This document shows, one piece after another, positions 35,418 through 45,419 of a stretch of 64,000 nucleotides of DNA. A program made the position numbers and the translations under genes. Each line of letters begins with the position of its first letter. Position 1 is the first letter of the stretch. Source of the stretch: DATGKG01 sp963851325 (GTDB lineage Bacteria > Desulfobacterota > Binatia > Binatales > Binataceae); the NCBI GenBank assembly GCA_963851325.1, contig CAWKOR010000001.1, positions 1,488,001 to 1,552,000 of the forward strand, written 5' to 3'. The notes under the pieces were generated by a model. It was not told the origin of the DNA and did no database searches. It worked only from the letters and a program-made list of their open reading frames with translations.

Positions 35418-38400
35418 TTAGTTGACTAACGATCCCGCAGTGCGCTCCGGCCAGCTTTCCAAATTCTCACAGGTCCGAATCGCCTGCAAGACGGCATCGA
35501 CTTGCGCGAAGGTCGCATCGTATTCCCGTTCTCCCACCGGCTCAATCTGCACGATGATCTGGAAGGACGGGGTCAGCCGCATCCGCTTGCGATTGGCTTC
35601 AACCAGCTTGGTGAGCTTGGGTGCGTCGACCGGCGCCTCGGGATGGAAGCGAATTTCGAGCTGATTGGCCTTCGTGATCGCACTCAGAATCAGCATCGTG
35701 CGCATCTGCCGCCGTATGTTCATCGCGAGGATCAGGTTCTCGACCAGGGTCGGGATGGGACCGCATCGATCGCGAATCTCATCGCGCAGATCGTCGAGGT
35801 CCTGCTCCGATTCGGCGCGCGCCAGCCGCCGATAAAGGATCAGGCGTTCGTTTTCATCGGGGACATAATGGTCCGGGATGTAGGCCGGGATGCCGAGGCG
35901 CAGTTCGGGCTCGAAGTCGGGCCGCATCGGCTCGCCGCGCAGCTCCGCGATCGCCTGCTCCATCATCTCGGTGTAGAGCTCGAACCCGACCGCCGCGATC
36001 TCGCCGTGCTGCTCGCGGCCGAGCAGGTTGCCCGCCCCTCGATGCTCGAGATCGGCCATCGCGAGTTTGAATCCGCCACCGCCCGATTCGGTGTCGACCA
36101 GCTCCCGCAGCGCCTCGATGCGGCGCTTGGCGTCCCGCGTAATGATGTGCTCGCCCGGAATCAGCAGATACGCGTAGGCCTTCTGGCGCGAGCGTCCGAC
36201 CCGTCCCCGCAGTTGGTAAAGCTGCGCGAGGCCGAAGTGATCGGCGCGATTGATGACCATCGTGTTGGCGTTGGGAATGTCCAGTCCCGATTCGATGATC
36301 GCGGTGCACACCAGCAGATTGATTTTGTTCTCGATGAAATCGCGCATCACGTTTTCGAGCTGATGCTCGTTCATCTGGCCGTGCCCGATGCCGATGCGCG
36401 CTTCGGGAATCAGCGCGCGCAGATGACCCGCGAGGTTGCCGATGTTCTCGACCCGGTTATGCACGAAGAACACCTGGCCGCCGCGATTGAGCTCGCGCAG
36501 AATGACTTCACGCACCAGGCCATCTTCGAAGTGCGCCACAAAGGTGCGGATCGCCTGCCGATCGGGAGGCGGCGTCTGAATCACCGACAAATCGCGAATC
36601 CCGAGCATCGCCATGTGCAGCGTGCGCGGAATCGGCGTGGCGGTGAGCGTCAGCACGTCGACCAGCTTGCGCATCTTCTTCATCTTCTCCTTGTCCGCAA
36701 CACCGAAGCGATGCTCCTCGTCGATGATGAGCAGGCCGAGCTTCGCGAACTGCACATCCTTGGAGAGCAGCCGATGAGTTCCGACCAGGATATCGACCTT
36801 GCCGCGCGCGGCATCATCGATCACCGCCTTGTTTTCCTTGGCCGAGCGGAAGCGCGACACCATCTCGATGCGCACCGGATAATCCTTGAAGCGGGTGCGG
36901 AAGCTGTTCCAATGCTGTTCGGCCAGGATCGTGGTCGGCACCAGGATCGCAACCTGCCGCCCATCCATCACGGTTAGGAAGGATGCGCGCATCGCAACTT
37001 CGGTCTTGCCGAAACCGGCGTCCCCGCAAATCAGGCGGTCCATCGGCTTGGCCCGGCACAGGTCGCGGATCACCTCGTCGATCGCGGCCTGCTGATCGGG
37101 GGTCTCCTCGAATTCGAAAGCCTCCGCGAAGTCCTCGTAGTCGCGCCCCGGATGCGGAAACGCATGCCCCTCCATCACTTCACGCGCGGCGTAGATATCG
37201 AGCAGCTCGCTGGCCATCGCGAGCACCTGGGCCTTGGTGCGCCGCTTGACCTTCTCCCACGCGCCGCTGCCGAGCTTGTCGAGCTTGGGCTGCTGGTTGT
37301 CGGCGCCGCCGATGTAGCGCTGAACCAGGTTGATGCGCTCGACTGGCACATACATGGTGTCGTTGGCGGCATATTCGAGATTTAGAAAGTCGCCTTCCAT
37401 GTCCGCGACCTTCATATGCTTGAGGCCGCGGTACTGCGCGATTCCATGATCGAGATGGACGACGTGGTCGCCCGGCCGCAATTCTTCGAGGCTGAGCAGC
37501 GCGGCGCCCTTGACGCGCGGCTTGGTGCGCCGATGCGCGCGCGGCTCGCCGAAGATTTCCTCTTCGGAGTAGACGTAGATCCCGTCTGTCTCGAGCACTA
37601 CGCCGGCGGAAATCTCGCCCTCGATAATCGCGGGACGAAAATCCGCGCTATCGAGCAATGCTGGAAAGGACTTGCAATCGGTGTTGACGTCGAGGTCGTA
37701 CGCTTCCAGATGACGCCGCAATCGCGCCGCCTGGTTCTGTCCTTCGACCACCATGACCGCATGCGATTGCGAATGCTGCACCGCCTTGAGCTCCGCGGCC
37801 AGCGGTTCGAATGAGATCGCGTGGCGCTGGCCGGTCAACTGTACCGAGCTCAGCTTGAGCGCCGGCGCCGAGGCAACCTCGATCGGAGGCGCCCATCCCT
37901 CGCGCGGCGCGACCGCGGTAACCAACGCGCCGATCTCAACCGCCGTCATCCGCGACAGCTCACGCTCCAGTTCCTCGGCGGTGAGGTAGAGCGCCCCGGG
38001 CTGCGGATAGAACGTAGGCTTGGCTTGCGCGGCCGAGGCCTCGGCATTGATGAGATCGGTGCGACGATAGGCTTCGGCGACGACGCGCCCCGGATCCATC
38101 AGCCATGCGACGGCGCCATCAGGCACGTATGCGAAAATCGAATCGAGCGGATGCCGATAGACATACGGCATCAGCAACTCGGCGCCGGGAAAGAGCAAAC
38201 CGGTTTCGAGCGTCTCCGCCAGTTCGGCAGCCTCTTTGCGTATCATGCCGATTTCGGCGGCGCGCAGAGCAGCCTCGTCACCAACAGGCTTGGACTTCAG
38301 CGCGGAGGGCGCGACGTAGCGAGTGCGGATGATGGTGGCCTCGGAAATCTCGGCCAGCGATCGCTGCGTGGCGGCCTCGAAGTGCCGAATCGACGTGACG

Positions 38401-39011
38401 ATGTCGTCCTCCAGCTCGAATCGCACCGGATGCTGGTAGAGCGGCGAGAAGACATCGACGATACCACCGCGCACGCTGAAGTCGCCCGCCTCTTCGCATT
38501 GGGGAACCCGCTGGTAGCCCATCCCGGAGAGCGTGTCGATCACGAGTTCGAGGTCGAGGCTCTCGGCGCCGGCGATTCGAATGATCGAGGCGTCGAATTC
38601 CTCGCGCGGGATGGTGCGCATCATCAGGGCCTCGGCAGAGGTGACGATGATCGGCGCTGTCAGCCGGCGCATCGCGTAGAGGGCGGCGAGTTGCGAGGCT
38701 TGCACATCAGGCGGCGGCGAGATGGCGGCGAACGGCTTCAGTTCCCATCCACGCAGCAGATGAATGCGACGCGAGGGGACGTCGGCATCAACCGATTCGC
38801 CGAGGAAAAACGCCAGCTCATGCGCCAGCCCCTCGGCCTCCGCGGTGAGTGAAGTAACCGCGAATATCGGGCGCTGCAGACGCAGTGCGGCCTCGCGCAG
38901 CATCAGCGCATTGGCGGCGCCTCGCAATCCCATCACGGGAAAGCGGCGATGGTTATCGGACTTCAGGCGAGCTTCCAGTTCGCTCGCCGCTTCTTTGAGA
39001 CTTCGCTCCAA
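35418..39011 (-). CDS. mfd: Transcription-repair coupling factor Mfd
   Basis: The 1197-residue protein displaces RNA polymerase stalled at lesions and recruits UvrA. It has the UvrB-like N-terminal module, the RNA-polymerase-interacting region (GDHVVHLDHGIAQYRGL and after), and the superfamily 2 translocase core. In the core, Walker A is GDAGFGKTEVAMRA, with Ala where Val is common, and the DExH box is DEEHRFG. The TRG motif and a C-terminal autoinhibitory domain complete it. It is the first gene of the mfd-surA-pdxA-uvrA block. Confidence 0.99.
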   Translation of the reverse strand: MERSLKEAASELEARLKSDNHRRFPVMGLRGAANALMLREAALRLQRPIFAVTSLTAEAEGLAHELAFFLGESVDADVPSRRIHLLRGWELKPFAAISPPPDVQASQLAALYAMRRLTAPIIVTSAEALMMRTIPREEFDASIIRIAGAESLDLELVIDTLSGMGYQRVPQCEEAGDFSVRGGIVDVFSPLYQHPVRFELEDDIVTSIRHFEAATQRSLAEISEATIIRTRYVAPSALKSKPVGDEAALRAAEIGMIRKEAAELAETLETGLLFPGAELLMPYVYRHPLDSIFAYVPDGAVAWLMDPGRVVAEAYRRTDLINAEASAAQAKPTFYPQPGALYLTAEELERELSRMTAVEIGALVTAVAPREGWAPPIEVASAPALKLSSVQLTGQRHAISFEPLAAELKAVQHSQSHAVMVVEGQNQAARLRRHLEAYDLDVNTDCKSFPALLDSADFRPAIIEGEISAGVVLETDGIYVYSEEEIFGEPRAHRRTKPRVKGAALLSLEELRPGDHVVHLDHGIAQYRGLKHMKVADMEGDFLNLEYAANDTMYVPVERINLVQRYIGGADNQQPKLDKLGSGAWEKVKRRTKAQVLAMASELLDIYAAREVMEGHAFPHPGRDYEDFAEAFEFEETPDQQAAIDEVIRDLCRAKPMDRLICGDAGFGKTEVAMRASFLTVMDGRQVAILVPTTILAEQHWNSFRTRFKDYPVRIEMVSRFRSAKENKAVIDDAARGKVDILVGTHRLLSKDVQFAKLGLLIIDEEHRFGVADKEKMKKMRKLVDVLTLTATPIPRTLHMAMLGIRDLSVIQTPPPDRQAIRTFVAHFEDGLVREVILRELNRGGQVFFVHNRVENIGNLAGHLRALIPEARIGIGHGQMNEHQLENVMRDFIENKINLLVCTAIIESGLDIPNANTMVINRADHFGLAQLYQLRGRVGRSRQKAYAYLLIPGEHIITRDAKRRIEALRELVDTESGGGGFKLAMADLEHRGAGNLLGREQHGEIAAVGFELYTEMMEQAIAELRGEPMRPDFEPELRLGIPAYIPDHYVPDENERLILYRRLARAESEQDLDDLRDEIRDRCGPIPTLVENLILAMNIRRQMRTMLILSAITKANQLEIRFHPEAPVDAPKLTKLVEANRKRMRLTPSFQIIVQIEPVGEREYDATFAQVDAVLQAIRTCENLESWPERTAGSLVN

Positions 39012-39129
39012 TTATTTCCCGCTCAATACAAAACCGGGCCTGCCAGCAGTGCGAATAATGGTCCTTCGCGCGCCAGCGGCCTGACGACTTCACTATAGCA
39101 GAGTTCGAACTGAGGGAAGTGCGCGCGGT

Positions 39130-40014
39130 CTAATATGGAGATGCCGGCTGCGACGATGCGGTCGTCGCATCGGTGCACGATTCCGCGGTGCCGGGTTGCC
39201 ACTTCCCGACGTTGACTGCGATCTTCATGGTCTTGTGATCCCCACCCGGTAACGGACGCACCACCGTCAGGTAGATTGTGTCGCCCGGCCGTGCCCTCGC
39301 CATCGCGTCATCGAAGTCAGCTTGACTACGCACCCGTCGATCATCGACGGCCACAATCAAATCGCCGCGATCGCCCATCGCGGCCTTTTCCAGAAAATGA
39401 TTGGTGAGGATTTGTACTGGACCGAGAAGTGCGCTGGCCGTTTCGGCGGCCGCGATCATTCCGCCTTGATCTCCGGTAGCCTTGAGCCCGGCGCGCTCGG
39501 CGGGACTGCTCCTGTCGATGCTGGTTACTTCGAGGCCATGCTCTTCGGCGCCCTTGAAGCAGTAGTTCGTATACCTGACCTGGATGCCGAGGCAGCTGGT
39601 GCTATTGCCGAGGCGCCCACCTCGAGTTGGTCTCTGGTCGAGTTCGCCGGGCTGGAAGTCGCGATTGATTGATGCGGTGTCATCGCCGGGTCGAAATTCG
39701 CGATTACTCGGAATCTCGTCGCTGCCGCCATGGGCTGGCGGGATTCCCACCTGCGGCGATATCTCCAGGGTCGCGTCGTCACCACCTTGATGCGTCGTGC
39801 CCGCGTTCGGCGCCGATGAGCCGCCGGGTTGCGACGTCATACCTGACGCCGAACCTGCGGCGGTTCCCTGTGATCCCAAGTCGCGATTGCTCTGCGCCCA
39901 TGCGCCGAACGCAGTGGCGAGTAAAATGAGCGCGCCCGCAGCGGCTCTTTTAAATGTAATTCGAACCACAGGAATCCTGCGGGCGATCATAGGCGCAAGT
40001 CTCGCTTTGCTCAA
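39130..40014 (-). CDS. Exported PDZ-domain protein
   Basis: The 294-residue protein has a signal sequence (ALILLATAFGAWAQ) and a long Ser/Gly/Thr-rich disordered region (about 40-135). A PDZ-like domain follows (about 145-270) with TSIDRSSPAERAGLKATGD and GDLIVAVDDRRVRSQADFDD. There is an insert in the PDZ fold between the two halves. No protease domain is present, so it is probably an adaptor or binding protein in the periplasm. The signal peptide would be better placed from Met9 (39990). It lies downstream of a divergent dehydrogenase gene. Confidence 0.75.
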   Translation of the reverse strand: MSKARLAPMIARRIPVVRITFKRAAAGALILLATAFGAWAQSNRDLGSQGTAAGSASGMTSQPGGSSAPNAGTTHQGGDDATLEISPQVGIPPAHGGSDEIPSNREFRPGDDTASINRDFQPGELDQRPTRGGRLGNSTSCLGIQVRYTNYCFKGAEEHGLEVTSIDRSSPAERAGLKATGDQGGMIAAAETASALLGPVQILTNHFLEKAAMGDRGDLIVAVDDRRVRSQADFDDAMARARPGDTIYLTVVRPLPGGDHKTMKIAVNVGKWQPGTAESCTDATTASSQPASPY

Positions 40015-40067
40015 GGCGCGGTTTTTTCCGCTTGATGCTGACCGGGTGGCGTGCGAAATCTTTGAAG

Positions 40068-41078
40068 GTGGCTTCCATCAAGATCATCTCCACCGTCCCG
40101 CTCACCGACCCGAATCGAAGCTTGATCCGCGCCGCAGTGCCGAACGCTGAGCTCGTCGATCGTGCCTGCCGCACAGCCGACGACGTGCGCGAGCTGCTCG
40201 CGAACGGATGCGACGCGATGCTCACTTTCATAATGCCCAGCGACCTGGCGCAACGTGCGCCCAACCTTAGGTGGGTGCAGCTTTTGAGCGCGGGCGCCGA
40301 CCACGCGATGGGCGCCTTCACTTCGGCGAGCTTCTCGATGACTACCGCGAGCGGCATCCACGCGACGCCGATCGCGGAGTACACCATCGCCTCGATGCTC
40401 GCATACGCGCACCGATTCCATCTCATGGTTCGCTCGCAGCTTCGGCATGAGTGGCTTCGCTCGGGATTTCCCGGCACCATCGAAGAGATCCGCGGCAAAA
40501 CCCTGGGCGTCATCGGCTACGGATCGATCGGGCGCGAGACGGCGCGAATGGCGAAGGCGCTAGGAATGCGGGTTCTCGCGCTCAAGCGCGATCCGGGCAA
40601 TCGCCGCGACGAAGGATGGTGTCCGGCCGGATTGGGAGATCCCGACGGGGTGATTCCCGAGCAATTCTTCGGACCCGAACAGCGCGAGGACATCCTGCGC
40701 GAATCCGACTACATCACGGTCACGCTGCCGGGTACTGCGCATACGCGGAAGTTCATCGGCGCGCGCGAAATCGCGGCGATGCGGCCCGGTGCATACATCG
40801 TGAACATCGGGCGCGGCGAGGTGATCGATGAGAACGCACTCATCGACGCGCTCAAGGCTGGAAAAATCGGCGGCGCGGGCCTGGATGTTTTCGAGAAAGA
40901 ACCGCTGCCAAAGGAAAGCCCGATCTGGGACCTCGAAAATGTGATCCTGACGCCGCACATGTCGGGCGCCAATCGCGGTTACATGGACAAAGCCTGCTCG
41001 CTCTTCGCGGATAACCTCCGTCGCTACGCCGCGGGACAGCCCCTGCTCAACCTGGTGGACCGCCAGCTCGGCTACTGA
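40068..41078 (+). CDS. D-isomer-specific 2-hydroxyacid dehydrogenase
   Basis: From a GTG at 40068 the product is 336 residues (MASIKIISTVPLTDPN); an upstream in-frame start at 40032 would add a non-conserved tail. The NAD-binding motif is GVIGYGSIGRETARMAKALG. The catalytic Arg lies in VNIGRGEVIDENALI, the Glu in DVFEKEPLP and the His in ILTPHMSG. It reduces a 2-oxoacid with NAD(P)H. The substrate cannot be told. Its stop overlaps the end of the convergent mpl gene by 7 bp. Confidence 0.9.
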   Translation: MASIKIISTVPLTDPNRSLIRAAVPNAELVDRACRTADDVRELLANGCDAMLTFIMPSDLAQRAPNLRWVQLLSAGADHAMGAFTSASFSMTTASGIHATPIAEYTIASMLAYAHRFHLMVRSQLRHEWLRSGFPGTIEEIRGKTLGVIGYGSIGRETARMAKALGMRVLALKRDPGNRRDEGWCPAGLGDPDGVIPEQFFGPEQREDILRESDYITVTLPGTAHTRKFIGAREIAAMRPGAYIVNIGRGEVIDENALIDALKAGKIGGAGLDVFEKEPLPKESPIWDLENVILTPHMSGANRGYMDKACSLFADNLRRYAAGQPLLNLVDRQLGY

Positions 41079-42524
41079 TCCGCCAGCGCCGCGAGAAAGC
41101 GCTCCTTGAGATTCTCGAAGGGGCCGTTGGACATGAAGAGCGCGATGTCGCCGGGACGCGCGTCATGGAGCATCGCCTTGAGGATGTCCTCGTTGGAATC
41201 GCACGCCACCGCCATCGAGCTCCGATCCGCAATCGCATCCGCAAGATCGGTGGTGTCGAGGCGTTGGTCGGCCGGAATCGGATCGTTGTCCTTGAAATAA
41301 ACCGGCGCAAGGTAGACCCGCGAGGCGCGGTCGAAGGCTCGCGCGAAATCGTCCTGGAAAACGTTGCGCCGCGCAGTGTTGGAGCGCGGCTCGAACGCGG
41401 CCAGAATCCGGCGTCCGGTAAAGCGCTCCGCCACCGCTTCGAGGGTCGCGCGAATCGCAGTTGGATGATGCGCGAAGTCATCGATCACGGTGACGCCTCC
41501 CGCCTCGCCGACCACCTCCTGGCGTCGCACCACCCCTGTAAAGGTCTTCAGGCCGCGTGCAATTTCGTCAAGCGATAGTCCGCATTCGCTGAGCAGGACG
41601 AAGGCTCCCAAAGCATTCGCCACGTTCATGCGCCCGCCGACCGGCAGATGAACCCGCTCGATGAGGTTGCGTCCGACCCGCGCGATTGAAAAATGCGCCC
41701 CGTCCGGCGCCATCCGAATGTCGACCGCGCGAAAGTCTCCCGCGCGGAGCCCATAGGTGAGCTTGCGCGCCCGCGCGGCTTGGCTCACGTCGAGCGCCGC
41801 GGGAAAATCGGCGCATACGACAAGGATACGGCTTTCGTCCATCTGATCGACCAGCGCGCGAAACGAGGCCTTCACGTGATCGAGGTCGCGATAGATATCG
41901 GCATGATCGAATTCGACCCCGGTGATGATTGCGGCATTGGCACGGTAGTGAAGGAACTTGGGTCCCTTGTCGAAGAAAGCAGTATCGTATTCGTCGCCCT
42001 CGATCACGAAATCGCCGCCGCTGCCGAGGCGATAGTTGGAACCGAAATCTTTCGCCACACCGCCCACCATCATCGAGGGATCGCGGCCGGCCGCATCGAG
42101 CACATGCGCGATCATCGAAGTCGAGGTGGTCTTGCCGTGGGTCCCCGCGACCATCAGCACGCGCTTGGTGCTGCATGAAGAAGTGCCACAAAGCCTCGGG
42201 CATCGAGAGGTAGGGAATCGATGTCGTGAGCAGCGCCTCGGCTTCCGGATTGTTGCGCGTGATGACATTGCCGACCACGACCAGGTCCGGGGCGGGTTCG
42301 AGGTTTTGCCGGCCGAAACCGGTTTTGACTTCGACCTGCGATTGCTTGAGCAGCGAGGCGGTCGGCTCGTAGAGCTCACGATCGGAGCCGGTGACGCGAT
42401 ATCCGCGGGTCGCAAGCATCCCGGCAAGCGCCGCCATCGCAGTACCGCCCACCCCGATCAGATGCACGTGCTTGACCGATGCGGGAACCCGCGCGAGTCG
42501 TGCGGAACTCTCCGAATCAGGCAC
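41072..42524 (-). pseudogene. mpl: UDP-N-acetylmuramate:L-alanyl-gamma-D-glutamyl-meso-diaminopimelate ligase, frameshifted
   Basis: The N-terminal part reads from ATG 42524 (VKHVHLIGVGGTAMAALAGM, then PEALWHFFMQH), and the C-terminal part lies in another frame (KRVLMVAGTHGKTTSTSMI to the stop at 41072). One extra base in the CACC run at about 42167-42168 explains the shift: removing it gives a continuous protein of about 483 residues with MQHKRVLMVAGTHGKTT. Mpl recycles murein tripeptide by joining it to UDP-MurNAc. All catalytic motifs (ATP loop, DDFAHHPTAI, EPRSNT) remain, so this may be a sequencing error or a recent mutation. Confidence 0.85.
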
Positions 42525-43650
42525 TGTCGTCGATAGCCTCCATGATCTGGTCGTGAATCTTCGGACGGAACTCGCGAATGGCCTGGTTGTCGCGCGAGGG
42601 ATGCACGCGGTTGGTCAGGATGGTGACGGACACTTCGCGCTCGGGATCGATCCAGATCGAGGTTCCGGTGAAACCCAGATGCCCAATCGCAGTGGGTGGA
42701 AATCGATGCCCCGAGCTCGAATGAGTCGGGGACGGGGTGTCCCAGCCGAGCGCCCAGGTCGAGCCCGGCACCGCGCCATCGCGGGTCCAGAACTCGCGAA
42801 CGATTTCCTGGGGCACGAAAGCCGAGCGACCCTGGTAACATGCGATCAACTCGGCGGCGATGCGATCGACTTCGCGCACTGGCGCGAACAAGCCCGCATG
42901 CCCGGCGACGCCGCCCATCGCATACGCATTCTCATCGTCGACTTCGCCGATCAGCAGATGTTTACGCGTCGGGCAATTCTCGGTAGCGGCGAACATTTCA
43001 AGGACCGGCTCCAGCTTGCTCATGCGCGCAAGCGAAAGATCGATGAATCCGGTGGCCCGCAGACCGAGTCGGCGATAAATCTGGTCCTGGCAAAAGCGGT
43101 CCAGCGTGGTCCCGGCCACATGCTCGATCGCTTCCCCAAGGATGATGAAATTCAGATCGGAGTAGATCGGCCTGGTAGCGACCGGCGCTTCCGGCTTCTC
43201 GCGATGGATTTCTTCGTAGATCCATTGCTTGGCGCCCGCGGTCGACATGAAGTTGACCTTGCCGCCGCGCTCGATATCGCCGACCAATTTGTAAAATGGC
43301 CGCCATGCCGTCAGGCCCGAGCAATGCGACAGCAGATGGCGAAGGGTGACGCGATCCTTTCCATGCACGCCAAAATTGGGAAAAAACCGTGTCACCCGAT
43401 CGTCCAGTTTCAACCGGGCCTCGCGCACCAGCATCATGACTGCGAGCGTGGTGGCGAGAACTTTGGTCAGCGAGGAAAGATCGAAAACCGTTTCGAGCTT
43501 CATTTCCGAGGGCTGCGGCGCCAGGCTGCGGAATCCAAACGCGCCTTGAAAAATCACCTCGGCGCCGTGGCGCACCACGGCGGTGGCTCCGGGGAAGACG
43601 CGGCGCTCGACGGCGTCGTTGAACGCCTGCTCTACTTCACGCCATCCCAA
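42517..43650 (-). CDS. Serine hydrolase of the beta-lactamase/penicillin-binding-protein family
   Basis: The 377-residue protein has the class C-like S-x-x-K motif in FDLSSLTKVLATT (about residues 57-69) and a Tyr motif YSDLNFIILGE. The late GHLGFTGTSIWIDP block takes the place of the KTG/HxG motif. There is no signal peptide, so it probably acts in the cytosol. Relatives hydrolyse esters, D-amino acid peptides or muropeptides. It overlaps the downstream mpl start by 8 bp and follows an LD-carboxypeptidase gene, so a role in peptidoglycan recycling is likely but unproven. Confidence 0.85.
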   Translation of the reverse strand: MGWREVEQAFNDAVERRVFPGATAVVRHGAEVIFQGAFGFRSLAPQPSEMKLETVFDLSSLTKVLATTLAVMMLVREARLKLDDRVTRFFPNFGVHGKDRVTLRHLLSHCSGLTAWRPFYKLVGDIERGGKVNFMSTAGAKQWIYEEIHREKPEAPVATRPIYSDLNFIILGEAIEHVAGTTLDRFCQDQIYRRLGLRATGFIDLSLARMSKLEPVLEMFAATENCPTRKHLLIGEVDDENAYAMGGVAGHAGLFAPVREVDRIAAELIACYQGRSAFVPQEIVREFWTRDGAVPGSTWALGWDTPSPTHSSSGHRFPPTAIGHLGFTGTSIWIDPEREVSVTILTNRVHPSRDNQAIREFRPKIHDQIMEAIDDSA

Positions 43651-43730
43651 GCCGAGAACCTCCGCATGATGATTCGGTGGAAAAATATTAGCGCGGAAGA
43701 GGATCGAACGTCAGCGGAGCCAAACGAATT

Positions 43731-44678
43731 TCAGCATACGCCGGACTCCAGGATGGTCAGCCGCCTGGAGGCCGAATCGATTCGCGCGCGCACTCCAAAC
43801 GGCAGCGTCAGATTGTTGGTGAAGTGGCCGGAGTCGATTCCGAACAGCACCGGGATCTCCAGTCCGGCGGTCTGCTCCCGCACAAAACGCTGGATCATGC
43901 GGGCTTCGTTCTCCTCGCCGCCGAACGGACGGATCGCGCCGAACACGATGCCCGCGCAGCGGCTGAGCGCACCCGACTGCCGCAATTGCACCAGCATGCG
44001 GTCGATTCGATAGGCGCGCTCGCCCACCTCTTCGAGAAACAGGATTTTGCCGTCGAAATTCGGCGCATAGGGCGTCGCCAGCATCGCGGTCACAATCGAC
44101 AGGCATCCACCCATCAGCTCGCCCTCGTCGGCGCCGGGATGAATGACGTGTTGCGCCTCCATCTCGAAGCCGGCGGTCTCGCCGACCAGGAGTTTTCGCA
44201 GATGTTCGAAAGAGCGGCGATTGCGCTCCTCGATCGCATGATCGATAGCGAGCATCGGTCCGTGGAATGCGACTATCCGCGCACGCTCGACGATCGGATT
44301 GAGCAGAAACGTGAGGTCGGAAAATCCGATGAAGGGCTTTGGAGTGAGCGCCAGCGCCGCGAAATCCAGCAGCGGCAGGATCCTGCCGGAGCCGTAGCCG
44401 CCACGCGCGACGAAAATCGCGCGAATGTCCGGGTCTGCAAAGAATGCCTGCAACTCTTCGGCGCGCTGGCGATCGGACCCGGCCAGAATGTCGTCGCGAT
44501 CGAGCACATGCCGGGATACGCGCGGATGAAAGCCGATTGAGTGAATCAGCTCCAACCCGCGCTCCAACGCCTTTGGCTCAACCGCCGCCGCTGCCGACAC
44601 CACTCCAACCGTATCGCCGCGCTTGAGAGCGAGCGGCTTGGTGGCCGGCCCCTTCATCTGATCTTCGGAGAGTGCCAT
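43731..44678 (-). CDS. LD-carboxypeptidase (peptidase S66)
   Basis: The 315-residue protein matches cytosolic L,D-carboxypeptidase LdcA: GDTVGVVSAAAAVEP at the N-terminus, FVARGGYGSGRILPLLD, the nucleophile Ser in GFSDLTFLLN, the catalytic Glu in KILFLEEVGE and the His in DSGHFTNNLTLP. It removes the terminal D-Ala from murein tetrapeptides, yielding the tripeptide used by Mpl. The gene starts within the stop codon of the AlkD-like gene (TGATG) and precedes the serine hydrolase and mpl. Confidence 0.93.
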   Translation of the reverse strand: MALSEDQMKGPATKPLALKRGDTVGVVSAAAAVEPKALERGLELIHSIGFHPRVSRHVLDRDDILAGSDRQRAEELQAFFADPDIRAIFVARGGYGSGRILPLLDFAALALTPKPFIGFSDLTFLLNPIVERARIVAFHGPMLAIDHAIEERNRRSFEHLRKLLVGETAGFEMEAQHVIHPGADEGELMGGCLSIVTAMLATPYAPNFDGKILFLEEVGERAYRIDRMLVQLRQSGALSRCAGIVFGAIRPFGGEENEARMIQRFVREQTAGLEIPVLFGIDSGHFTNNLTLPFGVRARIDSASRRLTILESGVC

Positions 44679-45406
44679 CAGACCATCGCACCTTGCTTTA
44701 TCAGCACGCGCGCGGCTTCGCGATACGTAAGCGGTGACAGCCGGTTGCGATTCTTAATGATGAAGTCGCGCACCCGGTCTGGCTCGCTGTACGCATACTG
44801 ACGCAGCGCCCATCCAATCGCCTTGCGGATGAAGAAGTCCTTCTCGCCGGCCTGCGCGAGCGAATAGCGGAACAGCCGCGCGTGATCGGTCTTATCCTTA
44901 TGGGTGAGCTGCGAGATGATGGCCGCGCGCCGAATCCACATATCGTCGTCCGCGATCCAGCGATCCATGGTCGGGGCGACTTCATCGCGATGATGTAACA
45001 GGATTGCGCCCACCAGATGGGCCGCCACCTCATCGACGAGGTCCCACCACGCGCCCTCCTCGATGAGCCGCCGATAGAGCGGGAGAGATCGGGGCACAAT
45101 GAAATCGCGCCCCATCCGCGCCACATCGACCGCGAAGTACTTTTCCTCACGATGCGGCAAGCGCCAGAGTCCGAGCACCGCGCGCTCATACTCCTTGCGA
45201 TTAGAAATCGGGAAGCGCTTCTTTATTTCGCGATGGATCGGATCGCGATCGGGCTTCGCCACTCCATAAAAGGGCATGCTGGTTTTCATGTAGGCAGCCA
45301 TCACGGCGGCCTTGCGAGGATCGGAGCGATCCTTCAACTCGCGCTGCACGAACGCGATGAGTTCCTTGACCGGATCTGATCCCGTGGCTTTTGCGCCCGC
45401 TCCCAT
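44678..45406 (-). CDS. AlkD-like DNA alkylation repair protein (HEAT-repeat glycosylase)
   Basis: The 242-residue all-helical protein matches the AlkD/AlkC HEAT-like family: AAYMKTSMPFYGVAKPDRDP, EKYFAVDVARMG, AWWDLVDEVAAHLVG and FFIRKAIGWALRQYAYSEPD. AlkD excises positively charged alkylated bases such as 7-methylguanine without base flipping; the aromatic and acidic residues used for this (WW...D and the IGWALRQ helix) are visible. It is coupled to the S66 gene by a 1-bp overlap and follows DAHP synthase by 13 bp. Confidence 0.92.
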   Translation of the reverse strand: MGAGAKATGSDPVKELIAFVQRELKDRSDPRKAAVMAAYMKTSMPFYGVAKPDRDPIHREIKKRFPISNRKEYERAVLGLWRLPHREEKYFAVDVARMGRDFIVPRSLPLYRRLIEEGAWWDLVDEVAAHLVGAILLHHRDEVAPTMDRWIADDDMWIRRAAIISQLTHKDKTDHARLFRYSLAQAGEKDFFIRKAIGWALRQYAYSEPDRVRDFIIKNRNRLSPLTYREAARVLIKQGAMV

Positions 45407-45419
45407 CGGTGCGCCGAAG

